NCBI GenBank assembly: GCA_910586615.1
Contig: CAJUJP010000063.1
Span: forward strand, 1 to 17,147
DNA: 17,147 nt
Direction of reading: 5' to 3'
Origin: an uncultured Lachnospiraceae bacterium
GTDB lineage: Bacteria > Bacillota > Clostridia > Lachnospirales > Lachnospiraceae
Positions 6,245 to 14,066 of the stretch are shown here, one piece after another (position 1 is the stretch's first letter; the number at the start of each line of letters is the position of its first letter). The notes beneath the pieces were generated by a model. It did no database searches, was not told the DNA's origin, and saw only the letters and a program-made list of their open reading frames with translations. The position numbers and the translations under genes were made by a program.

Positions 6245-7978
6245 ATGGATCAAATGAACACAAAACAAAGTAATGACAGCAGAGGGATGACGATTCATTC
6301 CATCAAGAGTAAAATGGCCGGACTCGTAGTGGGACAGTTGATGATTATGGCTGTGCTTCTTCTGGTGCTCGTCATACCAAAAGCGAGGACGTTGATGGGC
6401 GGGATCACACAGAACTATCTGCGTGATATTACAATCGCCCACGGTATGATGCTGGACGAAAAGATACACAGCGACGGAACGGAAAAGGCGCTGACAGCGG
6501 AAAATCTCACCAGAATGATGCAGAATGTAGGGATTGAAGGGGTCAGTTCAAGCTATGTTTATGTGATATCCGCAGATGGAAGGATATTATATCATCCACA
6601 GACGGAATTGATCGGAACCGCTACAGAGAAACTTAACAATACAGTTGTGAATGATATTGTGGCCCAGGTCAGGGACGGTCAAAGACCGGAGACGGACGTG
6701 GTTTCCTATGACCATGGCGGTGTGGCAAAGTATGCGGCTTTTTATGTGAATGAGGCGGGAGAGTTTATTCTTGGCTTTTCAGCGGACGAGAGCGAGATCA
6801 TGAAGGATATTTCCATGATCACCAAGGTCTGTGTTGTGGCAGCGCTTTTGACCCTTATTGTATGTTCTATATTGGGATACTTTACGGCACACAAGATGGT
6901 GAGACCCATTGTGAAGATCACAGAGGTAGTCAATAAACTTTCAGAACTGGATTTCACCGATGATGAAGCCCAGGAGAAGATGAACAAGAGAAAAGATGAA
7001 ACGGGAAGCATGAGCCGTGCGATTTCGGTGCTGCGCGGCAAACTGACTCAGGTACTGGCGAATCTGCAGGAACAGAGCGAAATGCTTTTTGATGCATCCG
7101 ATTCCCTGAATACCAATGCGGCCGAGACGGCGAATACTGTCGAACAGGTCGAAAAGGCAGTTAACGAAATTTCTCAGGGTGCTACGTCCCAGGCGGAAGA
7201 AACTCAGAAAGCTACGGAAAATGTCATTCTTATGGGAAATATGGTTGAAGAGACTTCCGGCAAGGTGCAGGGATTGATTGTCAATGCCACTGAGATGAAG
7301 AATTCCGGCGATGAAGCAATGGCGATCCTGTCCCAGTTGGGACATATCAACCAGCGTGCGAGTCAGGCGATTGATGTTATTTACGAGCAGACAAATACCA
7401 CCAATGAGTCTGCCTTAAAGATCAGAGAAGCCACTTCCCTGATTACTTCCATTGCAGAGGAGACAAATCTCCTGTCCCTGAATGCCAGCATTGAGGCGGC
7501 GAGAGCCGGAGAACAGGGAAGAGGATTTGCGGTGGTTGCATCACAGATCCAGAAACTGGCGGAACAGTCTAATGAGTCGGCGCGTCAGATCGAGACGATC
7601 ATCGATTCACTGATCTCTGATTCTGAGAAGGCGGTTTCGACTATGGATGAAGTAAAAGAGATTATGAATCAGCAGAGCGATAATGTTGAGAAGACGGAAG
7701 AAATCTTTACCCGCGTCAAGAACGGAATTGACAGTTCCATCCAGGATATCAATGCGATTTCCGAGGACACGAGGCAGATGGACAGCGCACGTGTCAATGT
7801 AGTGGATGTTGTGCAGAATCTTACTGCAATCGCGGAGGAGAATGCGGCAAGCACGGAACAGACATCAGCTTCCGTAACAGAGGTGAGCAGCATTGTGTAT
7901 GATATTTCCGAGAATGCTGAGAAACTGAAATCTATTGCCGATGAACTGGAAAAGGATATGAAAATCTTTAAGGTATAA
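6245..7978 (+). CDS. Methyl-accepting chemotaxis protein (transmembrane chemoreceptor)
   Basis: 577 aa, ATG 6245 after an AGGGGAGAG ribosome site. Chemoreceptor that senses an external ligand and controls the CheA kinase through CheW. Layout: TM1 ~26-46; extracellular sensor ~47-191, small and Cache-like, with SSYVYVISADGRILYHP at ~102-118 typical of single-Cache domains; TM2 ~194-213; HAMP ~214-272 (HKMVRPIVKITEVV); methylation and signalling helices ~280-577. The hairpin tip is unmistakable: IAEETNLLSLNASIEAARAG (403-422) followed by EQGRGFAVVA. The N-terminal ~20 residues are an ordinary cytoplasmic tail. No other chemotaxis or flagellar gene is in the window, so its signalling partners are elsewhere. 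A two-component response regulator follows ~50 bases downstream without a terminator between them, so some read-through is likely. Ligand not deducible. Confidence 0.95.
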   Translation: MDQMNTKQSNDSRGMTIHSIKSKMAGLVVGQLMIMAVLLLVLVIPKARTLMGGITQNYLRDITIAHGMMLDEKIHSDGTEKALTAENLTRMMQNVGIEGVSSSYVYVISADGRILYHPQTELIGTATEKLNNTVVNDIVAQVRDGQRPETDVVSYDHGGVAKYAAFYVNEAGEFILGFSADESEIMKDISMITKVCVVAALLTLIVCSILGYFTAHKMVRPIVKITEVVNKLSELDFTDDEAQEKMNKRKDETGSMSRAISVLRGKLTQVLANLQEQSEMLFDASDSLNTNAAETANTVEQVEKAVNEISQGATSQAEETQKATENVILMGNMVEETSGKVQGLIVNATEMKNSGDEAMAILSQLGHINQRASQAIDVIYEQTNTTNESALKIREATSLITSIAEETNLLSLNASIEAARAGEQGRGFAVVASQIQKLAEQSNESARQIETIIDSLISDSEKAVSTMDEVKEIMNQQSDNVEKTEEIFTRVKNGIDSSIQDINAISEDTRQMDSARVNVVDVVQNLTAIAEENAASTEQTSASVTEVSSIVYDISENAEKLKSIADELEKDMKIFKV

Positions 7979-8028
7979 AGAAAATATAATCACGGTTGAC
8001 AGAAAGGTATATGAAGGTTTATACAGGT

Positions 8029-8706
8029 ATGGATCGGTTAAAAATTCTTGTAGTGGATGACGAGAGCCGTATGCGTAAGCTGGTGGGTGATTTTCTGAGC
8101 AAGAGCAACTATGAAGTGGTAGAAGCGGAAGACGGCGTGCAGGCGGTGGATATCTTTTTTGAACAAAATGATATCGCACTTATTATTCTGGATGTTATGA
8201 TGCCTAACATGGATGGATGGCAGGTATGTAAAGAGATCCGGGAATATTCCAAGGTGCCTATTATTATGCTCACAGCCAGATCGGATGAGCGGGATGAACT
8301 TCTGGGATTTGAACTTGGGGTTGACGAATATATTTCCAAGCCTTTCAGCCCGAAGATTCTGGTGGCAAGGGTGGAGGCGATTCTCAGGAGAACCAGCCAG
8401 ATGAGCGCTGACGAGGTGATTGAGGCAGGCGGCATTGTCGTTAATAAAGCGGCCCACAGTGTGCTTGTGGATTCACAGCCGGTAGAACTGAGCTACAAGG
8501 AGTTTGAACTTTTGACATATTTCATGGAAAATAAAGGAATTGCATTGTCCCGTGAGAAGATTTTGAACAGCGTCTGGAATTATGATTATTTCGGGGACGC
8601 CAGAACCATCGATACGCATGTCAAGAAACTGCGCAGCAAGATGGGACAGAAGGGCGACCTGATCAAAACGATCTGGGGCATGGGATACAAATTTGAAGCA
8701 GAATAG
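8029..8706 (+). CDS. OmpR/PhoB-family response regulator
   Basis: 225 aa from ATG 8029 (MDRLKILVVDDES). In-frame ATG 8011 and TTG 7996 would add 6 or 11 residues. None has an ideal RBS (GAAGG lies 11 bases before 8029, AAAGG three bases before 8011), so the start is uncertain. Receiver domain ~1-118 with the acidic pocket D10/D11, phosphoacceptor D55 (LIILDVMMPNMDG), T82 and K104 (ISKPFSP). C-terminal winged helix ~128-225 ends in the OmpR signature VWNYDYFGDARTIDTHVKKL and KTIWGMGYKF. It is phosphorylated by a histidine kinase and then binds DNA as a transcription regulator. No kinase is adjacent; the nearest is at 14067, beyond the adaptor and RND genes, which are the likely targets. Followed directly by an intrinsic terminator. 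Confidence 0.95.
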   Translation: MDRLKILVVDDESRMRKLVGDFLSKSNYEVVEAEDGVQAVDIFFEQNDIALIILDVMMPNMDGWQVCKEIREYSKVPIIMLTARSDERDELLGFELGVDEYISKPFSPKILVARVEAILRRTSQMSADEVIEAGGIVVNKAAHSVLVDSQPVELSYKEFELLTYFMENKGIALSREKILNSVWNYDYFGDARTIDTHVKKLRSKMGQKGDLIKTIWGMGYKFEAE

Positions 8707-8711
8707 GAAAG

Positions 8712-8753
8712 ACAGGCACAACGGCGGCAGACAGACCGGAGTGCCTGTTTTTT
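8712..8753 (+). terminator. Intrinsic terminator after the response regulator
   Basis: Exact 8-bp stem ACAGGCAC (8712-8719) / GTGCCTGT (8741-8748), with a 21-base loop containing smaller G/C pairings, followed by a run of six T (8748-8753). It begins six bases after the response regulator stop and separates that gene from the efflux operon. Confidence 0.85.
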
Positions 8754-8757
8754 GCGG

Positions 8758-8830
8758 TATAGAAAATTTTCTGCTTATTCGAGGCTGCGAAGCAGATCTC
8801 GCAAAGTTATTTGCGAAGCAAATTACTTTT
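8758..8830 (+). repeat. Dispersed hairpin repeat, copy A
   Basis: Starts TATAGAAAATTTTCTGCTTA, then holds the core CTGCGAAGCAG (hairpin with GAA loop) and GATCTCGCAAA. It ends in a second hairpin of about 11 bp, AGTTATTTGC-GAA-GCAAATTACT, with one mismatch. It aligns over most of its length with copy B directly downstream and with the inverted copy C in the rRNA leader. The function is unknown; there is no ORF and no transposase. Confidence 0.7.
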
Positions 8831-8832
8831 GG

Positions 8833-8900
8833 TATAGGAAATTCCACCGCTTATCCGAGTCCGCGAAGCGGATCTCGCAAACGAGCTTTGCTCGTTTTGT
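8833..8900 (+). repeat. Dispersed hairpin repeat, copy B
   Basis: Starts TATAGGAAATTCCACCGCTT, core TCCGCGAAGCGGA (hairpin with GAA loop) then GATCTCGCAAA, and ends in AACGAGC-TTT-GCTCGTT followed by TTGT. The core stem differs from copy A by compensating changes (CTGC/GCAG versus CCGC/GCGG), which suggests that the hairpin, not the primary sequence, is retained. The last hairpin with its short T-run could act as a weak terminator. Confidence 0.7.
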
Positions 8901-8983
8901 GCAGGAAAAAGGCTTATTGTGAAACAAAAGGTATGGACCAGAGTCTCTTTTCTAAAATTATTCTAAAATACATTCCTCAATGC

Positions 8984-9012
8984 TTGAATTTGAGATAGAA
9001 AAGTTGTATTTT
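8984..9012 (+). promoter_or_regulatory. Weak predicted promoter of the efflux operon
   Basis: TTGAAT (8984-8989), 17 bases, TATTTT (9007-9012), each four of six matches. It lies just ahead of the adaptor gene start at 9045. Weak boxes with correct spacing fit a promoter that needs an activator such as the upstream response regulator, but no operator could be identified by eye. TCTAAAATTATTCTAAAATA at 8951-8970 contains an imperfect direct repeat (TCTAAAATTAT/TCTAAAATACA, 11-base period) upstream of the -35, a plausible OmpR-type binding site. Confidence 0.4.
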
Positions 9013-9044
9013 AGGACATGACACAACGGCAGGAGGGAAATCCG

Positions 9045-10748
9045 ATGAGACGACAGGGTAGAAAACCGTATCAGAGAAAAGCAGCGATCATATCTGCAGT
9101 GGCATTTGCATGTGCCATGGTGCCCGGATGCGGACAGGTTGAGGAAGAAGAAACGATGAGCGAAGTGATTCCGGTACAGGTTCTGTCACCGGAAGAGGGG
9201 GCGCTGACACTGCAGAATGAATTTATAGGAACGGTGAGTCCGCAGGAATCAGTATATGTTATTTCAATGGTTTCAGCGGAAGTTCTCAGTACAAATGTTT
9301 CTGCCGGTGATACGGTCAATGCCGGTGATGTGTTATGTAAACTCGACTCTGAGGCGGCAGAGCTTCAGCTGGCCAGTGCACAGGTTCAATATGACAGTGC
9401 GGCGGCGGGAGCAAACTCGGCACAGGTAGGGTATGAGATTGCCCAGTCACAGTACGAGGGAACGATGGCCCAGCTGGATGCACAGATGGGCGGACAGAAG
9501 AATCTGCAGATGTATCAGCTGCAGATGCAGGTTGATTCCATACATAGTGGTATAGATAATATCAATCAACAGCTGGATGATTTGGATAAGAATAAAGAAG
9601 AGGCACAACATCAGAAAGATGATCTCAAAGCGGCAGTGAGTCAGGCTAACAGCAGACTGAATCAGGTCAGGCAGGCATATGCCGCCGCTCAGCAGGCTGT
9701 GACGGCTTTGGAACCGGGAGATTATGCGGCGCTTCAGGAATTGATCGCCCAGCAGTTCGGCGGCAGCAGAGAGGCTTATGAATATACACTGGCACAGGCC
9801 AAGGAAGGACTCAAGAGTGCCGAGAGCGCACTGGAACAGGCCAGCGCAGCGGCAGGACAGGCATCGGCAGCATATGAACAGGTCAACGCCGGTATAGAGT
9901 CAATGGAGGATGGTAAGGAGCAGCTTAAAGATACGCTGGCTGATACGTATAAGAGTCTTGAGCAGGCGGAGGCTGTCAAGAACATTACAGAAGAGCAGGT
10001 TTATAAAGACACGCAGAAAATAGTGGATGCGAATAAGAAAACGGCAGAACTTAGTCTGAATTCGGCTGAGGCAAGTGTTAATTCGGCGCAGATTGGCGTG
10101 AAGGGTGCGCAGGTTGCGGTTGACAGTGCAGAGTATCAGCTGGATATGTATACGCTTACAGCGCCTATCAGCGGTGTGATTGAAGCGGTAAATGTAAAAG
10201 AACATGATTTTGCATCTCCAAGCACACCGGCATATGTTATTTCCAATAAAGATACGATGACGGTAACCTTTTATGTCAGTGAGGGGATTCGCAATACGCT
10301 GTCTGCTGGACAGAAGGTGAGCGTTGACCGCAATGGAAAACCGTATGATGCTGCCATAACGGAAATCGGGAGCATGATCGATCAGAATACCGGATTGTTT
10401 GCCGTAAAAGCATGTGTAAGTACGCCGGATGACAGCCTGCTTACGGGATGCAGCGTTAAGGTTCTGGCAGATACATACAGCCAGGATCATGCTTTTTTGA
10501 TTCCGTATGATGCTGTATATTATGATAACAGCCAGCCTTATGTTTATGTGGCGGTCAATGATACTGTGGAACGAAGAGATATTGAGACGGGGATTTTTGA
10601 TGCGCAGACCATTACGGTACTGTCCGGTCTGGGAGCAGAGGATCAGCTGATTACAAGCTGGTCGGCAAATCTGCGGGAAGGCGCTTTGATTTCCATCCAG
10701 CCGGCGCAGGAGTCAGCAGCGGAAAATGCTGCGGCCAGTGAAGAGTAG
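9045..10748 (+). CDS. RND efflux adaptor subunit, HlyD/AcrA-like lipoprotein
   Basis: 567 aa from ATG 9045, chosen over ATG 9018 because AGGAGGG (9031-9037) sits seven bases upstream. Membrane-fusion-type adaptor of the transporter encoded next. Basic N-terminus and hydrophobic stretch end in a lipobox-like AMVPGC (C29), so it is probably lipid-anchored on the outer face of the membrane, with an acidic EEEE after the Cys. First biotinyl-lipoyl half ~61-101 (VSAGDTVNAGDVLCKLDSEA). Very long Gln/Ala-rich alpha-hairpin ~103-365, longer than in AcrA. Second lipoyl half ~366-390 (YTLTAPISGVIEAVNVKEHD). Beta-barrel and membrane-proximal domains to the end. Bacillota lack an outer membrane, so no TolC partner is expected and the hairpin may extend into the wall. 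The stop lies 13 bases before the transporter start: one operon. Confidence 0.92.
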   Translation: MRRQGRKPYQRKAAIISAVAFACAMVPGCGQVEEEETMSEVIPVQVLSPEEGALTLQNEFIGTVSPQESVYVISMVSAEVLSTNVSAGDTVNAGDVLCKLDSEAAELQLASAQVQYDSAAAGANSAQVGYEIAQSQYEGTMAQLDAQMGGQKNLQMYQLQMQVDSIHSGIDNINQQLDDLDKNKEEAQHQKDDLKAAVSQANSRLNQVRQAYAAAQQAVTALEPGDYAALQELIAQQFGGSREAYEYTLAQAKEGLKSAESALEQASAAAGQASAAYEQVNAGIESMEDGKEQLKDTLADTYKSLEQAEAVKNITEEQVYKDTQKIVDANKKTAELSLNSAEASVNSAQIGVKGAQVAVDSAEYQLDMYTLTAPISGVIEAVNVKEHDFASPSTPAYVISNKDTMTVTFYVSEGIRNTLSAGQKVSVDRNGKPYDAAITEIGSMIDQNTGLFAVKACVSTPDDSLLTGCSVKVLADTYSQDHAFLIPYDAVYYDNSQPYVYVAVNDTVERRDIETGIFDAQTITVLSGLGAEDQLITSWSANLREGALISIQPAQESAAENAAASEE

Positions 10749-10761
10749 GAGGCAGGAAAGC

Positions 10762-13700
10762 ATGAATTTGACGAAATTATCCATGCGGCGTCCGGTATCC
10801 ACAGCACTGGTCGTATTGGCGTTAACAGTATTCGGATTGACCTCTGTAGCCGGTTTCAGGCTGGAACTTACACCGGATATGGAACTGCCCATGCTTTTGG
10901 TTTATACGATTTATCCGGGAGCTGACCCGGAGAGTGTGGAAGAATTGGTAACGAAAGAGGTGGAGGCAGCAGGTTCGGAGCAGAGCGGTATTTCTTCATA
11001 TACTTCCCAGTCTGCTGAAAATATGTCTATGGTCATGTTCCAGTATGAGTACGGAACAGATCTGGATGATGCCTATATGGATCTCAGGTCGGCACTGGAT
11101 ACGGCCAGAGTCTCCATGCCGGATGATGTGAATGAACCGGTGATCGTGGAGATGGCCATGGATCAGATGGAGACTATGGATGTCTCTGTTACGGCGGTGG
11201 GAGACAGTGATGTCTTAAGCTATGTCACTGATACGATGGTTCCGGAACTGGAAACGTTGTCTGGTGTTGCAGATGTCAGTGTTTCCGGCGGCAGGGAGAA
11301 TTATATCAAAGTAGAGCTTAATTCTCAGGCCATGAAGCAGTATGGCGTTACGATGAATGGTATTGCACAGACGGTGGCGTCTATGGATTTCACGGTACCG
11401 GTGGGAAGTGTCAGCCAGGGATCACAGGATATTGCAGTTTCCAGCAGTGCAGATATTTCCGGAGTTGTACAGATTCAGAACATTCCTGTCACAACGGCCA
11501 GGGGCCAGGTGATTCCCCTTTCAGAACTGGCATCCGTCAGTGAGAGCCAGCGAAAGGCTTCCAGCATCAGCCGCAGCAACGGACAGGAAGATATCAGTAT
11601 CGCAATAACGAAAAAGAAGAGTTACGGCACGGTGGATGTGACGAGAACTGTGGAGAAGACTTTGGAGCGTCTTCAGGACGGAAATGATACGGTATTGATC
11701 GAAGTGATCTATAATGCCAGTGATGCGATCATCTCGTCGTTGTCTTCTGTGGGCAGCACCCTTGTTTTGGGTGTTATTCTTTCCATGCTGGTGTTGTTCC
11801 TGTTTTTCGGTGATCTGAGAGCCAGTCTGATTGTGGGAAGTTCTATGCCGATTTCGCTGTTTGCGACCATGATCGGCATGAATATGCTGGGATTTTCCTT
11901 TAATGTTGTTACAATGGGGGCTCTTGTCATAGCCATTGGTATGATGGTGGACAGTTCCATTGTCGTTTTGGAGAGCTGCTTCAGACTGCATGACAAGACC
12001 GGTGAGTTCCATGAGGCGGCGATCGAGGGAACGGGATTTGTGACGGCATCTATTATAGCATCGACGATTACAACTGTCGTAGTTTACATGCCCCTCAGCA
12101 CTATGGACGGTCTGTCAGGGCAGCTTTTTTCTCAGCTGGGCATGACAATCATTATGGCAATGATTGCTTCACTGATCGTGGCTATGACGATCATTCCGCT
12201 GCTGTTCGGAAAGTTTAAGCCACAGGAGAAGAAGGAACTGCCTGTGAATAAACTGCTCCGCAAAGTAAATGCCGGATATGAAAAGGTTCTGCTCGGGCTT
12301 TTGCATAAGAAGATTCTGGTGGTATGTATTTCAATTGCACTTCTTGCAGGAGCTTTTGCGCTGGTCAGCCAGATTCATACGGAACTTATGCCGGCCACGG
12401 ATGAGGGTGCTTTTGCAGTCACAGCCAGTTTCCGTTCGGGTACGAAAATGGAAACCATAGAAGAAAAAACAGCATTTTTGGAAGAAATGGCGGCCCAGGA
12501 TGCAAACGTGGACCACTACTCTTACCGGATTTCGGGCGATACGGCAACGCTGACAGCTTATCTTGCAGATGATGCCGCAGTCTCTACAAATCAGGCAATA
12601 GAAGATTATTCCAGGAAGCTGTCGGATGTTACGGACATGGATATCAGCATTGCATCCAGCGGTGCCAGTATGACGGCAATGATGAGCGGCGGCATCGAGA
12701 TCGACCTGGTGGGCCGTGATCTGGATGATCTTAAGACGGCTTCACGGCAGGTACAGCAGATGCTTCAGAAGATTCCGGGTGTGCTGCAGGTTTCGTCAGG
12801 AATGTCGGATGCAACAACACAGGTGGAGGCTGTTATTGATCCACTCAAGAGTATGGCCGTGGGACTGGCGCCGGTACAGGTTGCAGCAGAAATGCGTAAT
12901 GCACTGAGCGGCAGCGAAGCGGCTACACTGACGAAGAGCGGAACAGAATATTCTGTCCGGCTGGAATATCCGGAGGGAGAATATAATGATATGAATGATC
13001 TGCTCAACATGACGCTGACCACGGCTTACGGTACTCAGATACCCTTGTCGGAACTGGCGACAGTGGTGTACAAAGATGCACCGGTCACGCTCACGAGAGT
13101 GGATGGCATTTATCAGGTTGCAGTCACAGCGAGCACTACGGAGGAGGCAAAGTATACGGCACAGGATGCGGTAGATGAAGCCATGAATCAGATGGTGCTG
13201 CCCAGAGGTGTGACCAGAGCCACAAGTATGATGGATGATATGGTTATTGACGAATTTACAGCTATCATCACGGCAATTTTTGTGGCGGTATTCCTGATTT
13301 TCCTTGTTATGGCGATGCAGTTCGAATCGCCAAGATTTTCTGCAATGGTCATGATGAGCATTCCTTTTGCTCTGATCGGCTCTTTCGGGCTTCTCTATAT
13401 AACCGGTTCTACGCTCAGCATGGTATCTCTGATGGGTGTGCTGATGCTGGTTGGTATTGTTGTAAATAACGGTATCTTGTATGTGGATACAGTCAACAGA
13501 CTCCGGGAGGATATTCCTCTGGAAGATGCACTGATTCAGAGCGGACAGATGCGTCTGCGGCCGATCCTTATGACAACACTTACGACTATTTTGTCCATGG
13601 TGCCAATGTCTCTCGGCATCGGTGACGGCTCGGTTATGATGCAGGGAATGGCTTTGATTATTATTGGAGGTCTGGTTGCATCTACGATTCTGATCCTGCT

Positions 13701-13827
13701 TTTGCTTCCGACTTTCTACCTGATCATTGATAAGAGAAGCAGAAAAGAGATCCGACAGGAGAAAAAAGAGGCAAAACGTCTGCGGAAAGAAGAGAAGAAA
13801 AGGCTGAAAGAGACAGAACGGGATTAA
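10762..13827 (+). CDS. RND-superfamily efflux transporter (AcrB/HAE1-like)
   Basis: 1021 aa from ATG 10762, with AGGAGG (10747-10752) at nine bases. The upstream in-frame ATG 10726 lies inside the adaptor gene. Full-length RND permease: TM1 ~14-31 (STALVVLALTVFGLTSVAGF), large extracytoplasmic loop, TM2-6 ~330-475, TM7 ~515-535 after LLHKKILVVCISIALLAGAF, second large loop, TM8-12 ~840-985, then a 30-residue strongly charged Lys/Arg/Glu tail inside the cell. The TM4 proton-relay site reads GMMVDSSIVVLE: D397 matches AcrB D407, but D408 is replaced by S398. In TM10, LVGIVVNNGILYVD puts N902 at the place of AcrB K940. Proton coupling therefore cannot use the complete AcrB triad; substitutions here also occur in other Gram-positive members as far as I recall. 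Substrate unknown: drugs, lipids or peptides. Confidence 0.93.
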   Translation: MNLTKLSMRRPVSTALVVLALTVFGLTSVAGFRLELTPDMELPMLLVYTIYPGADPESVEELVTKEVEAAGSEQSGISSYTSQSAENMSMVMFQYEYGTDLDDAYMDLRSALDTARVSMPDDVNEPVIVEMAMDQMETMDVSVTAVGDSDVLSYVTDTMVPELETLSGVADVSVSGGRENYIKVELNSQAMKQYGVTMNGIAQTVASMDFTVPVGSVSQGSQDIAVSSSADISGVVQIQNIPVTTARGQVIPLSELASVSESQRKASSISRSNGQEDISIAITKKKSYGTVDVTRTVEKTLERLQDGNDTVLIEVIYNASDAIISSLSSVGSTLVLGVILSMLVLFLFFGDLRASLIVGSSMPISLFATMIGMNMLGFSFNVVTMGALVIAIGMMVDSSIVVLESCFRLHDKTGEFHEAAIEGTGFVTASIIASTITTVVVYMPLSTMDGLSGQLFSQLGMTIIMAMIASLIVAMTIIPLLFGKFKPQEKKELPVNKLLRKVNAGYEKVLLGLLHKKILVVCISIALLAGAFALVSQIHTELMPATDEGAFAVTASFRSGTKMETIEEKTAFLEEMAAQDANVDHYSYRISGDTATLTAYLADDAAVSTNQAIEDYSRKLSDVTDMDISIASSGASMTAMMSGGIEIDLVGRDLDDLKTASRQVQQMLQKIPGVLQVSSGMSDATTQVEAVIDPLKSMAVGLAPVQVAAEMRNALSGSEAATLTKSGTEYSVRLEYPEGEYNDMNDLLNMTLTTAYGTQIPLSELATVVYKDAPVTLTRVDGIYQVAVTASTTEEAKYTAQDAVDEAMNQMVLPRGVTRATSMMDDMVIDEFTAIITAIFVAVFLIFLVMAMQFESPRFSAMVMMSIPFALIGSFGLLYITGSTLSMVSLMGVLMLVGIVVNNGILYVDTVNRLREDIPLEDALIQSGQMRLRPILMTTLTTILSMVPMSLGIGDGSVMMQGMALIIIGGLVASTILILLLLPTFYLIIDKRSRKEIRQEKKEAKRLRKEEKKRLKETERD

Positions 13828-13913
13828 TCCGTCTGCAGAACAGATGGCGGCAATGTAAAGAACAATGATTCAGCATAGCCGGGTTGATTTTATAGAACGA
13901 TATTAATCAGGGA

Positions 13914-13963
13914 AAGACGGTAAAGCTCATGAAATATGTTTTTTCATGAATTGCCGTCTTTTT
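13914..13963 (+). terminator. Intrinsic terminator after the RND operon
   Basis: Outer stem AAGACGG (13914-13920) / CCGTCTT (13954-13960) with an inner TCATGAAA / TTTCATGA stem, followed by further T residues to 13963. It ends the adaptor-transporter transcript about 90 bases past the stop; nothing else is seen in the stretch 13828-13913. Confidence 0.8.
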
Positions 13964-13998
13964 GTATCGATATTCACAGTTTTTTCACTTTTACTGAG

Positions 13999-14004
13999 TA
14001 TAAT
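13999..14004 (+). promoter_or_regulatory. -10 box of a predicted histidine kinase promoter
   Basis: A perfect TATAAT at 13999-14004, 63 bases before the kinase start. No good -35 lies at 17 bases: ACAGTT occupies that position, and TTCACA at 13973 is 20 bases away. It follows the preceding terminator, so the kinase must be transcribed from about here. Confidence 0.45.
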
Positions 14005-14066
14005 ATAAAAATATATAAGGTATAGAAAGGATATCGTGCAGACAATCTGTCTGAGGTTTGGTACGG

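Noticed and set aside
7996..8025. TTGACA-18-TATACA promoter-like pair before the response regulator
   Set aside because: Transcription would start at or inside the ATG at 8029, leaving no leader, and TTGACA overlaps a possible TTG start; probably chance or read-through from the chemoreceptor gene.
9900..10490. 196-codon minus-strand ORF opposite the adaptor gene
   Set aside because: Antisense shadow: the plus strand has clear lipoyl and barrel motifs here; the opposite frame is rich in Cys/Arg/Ile with no motif.
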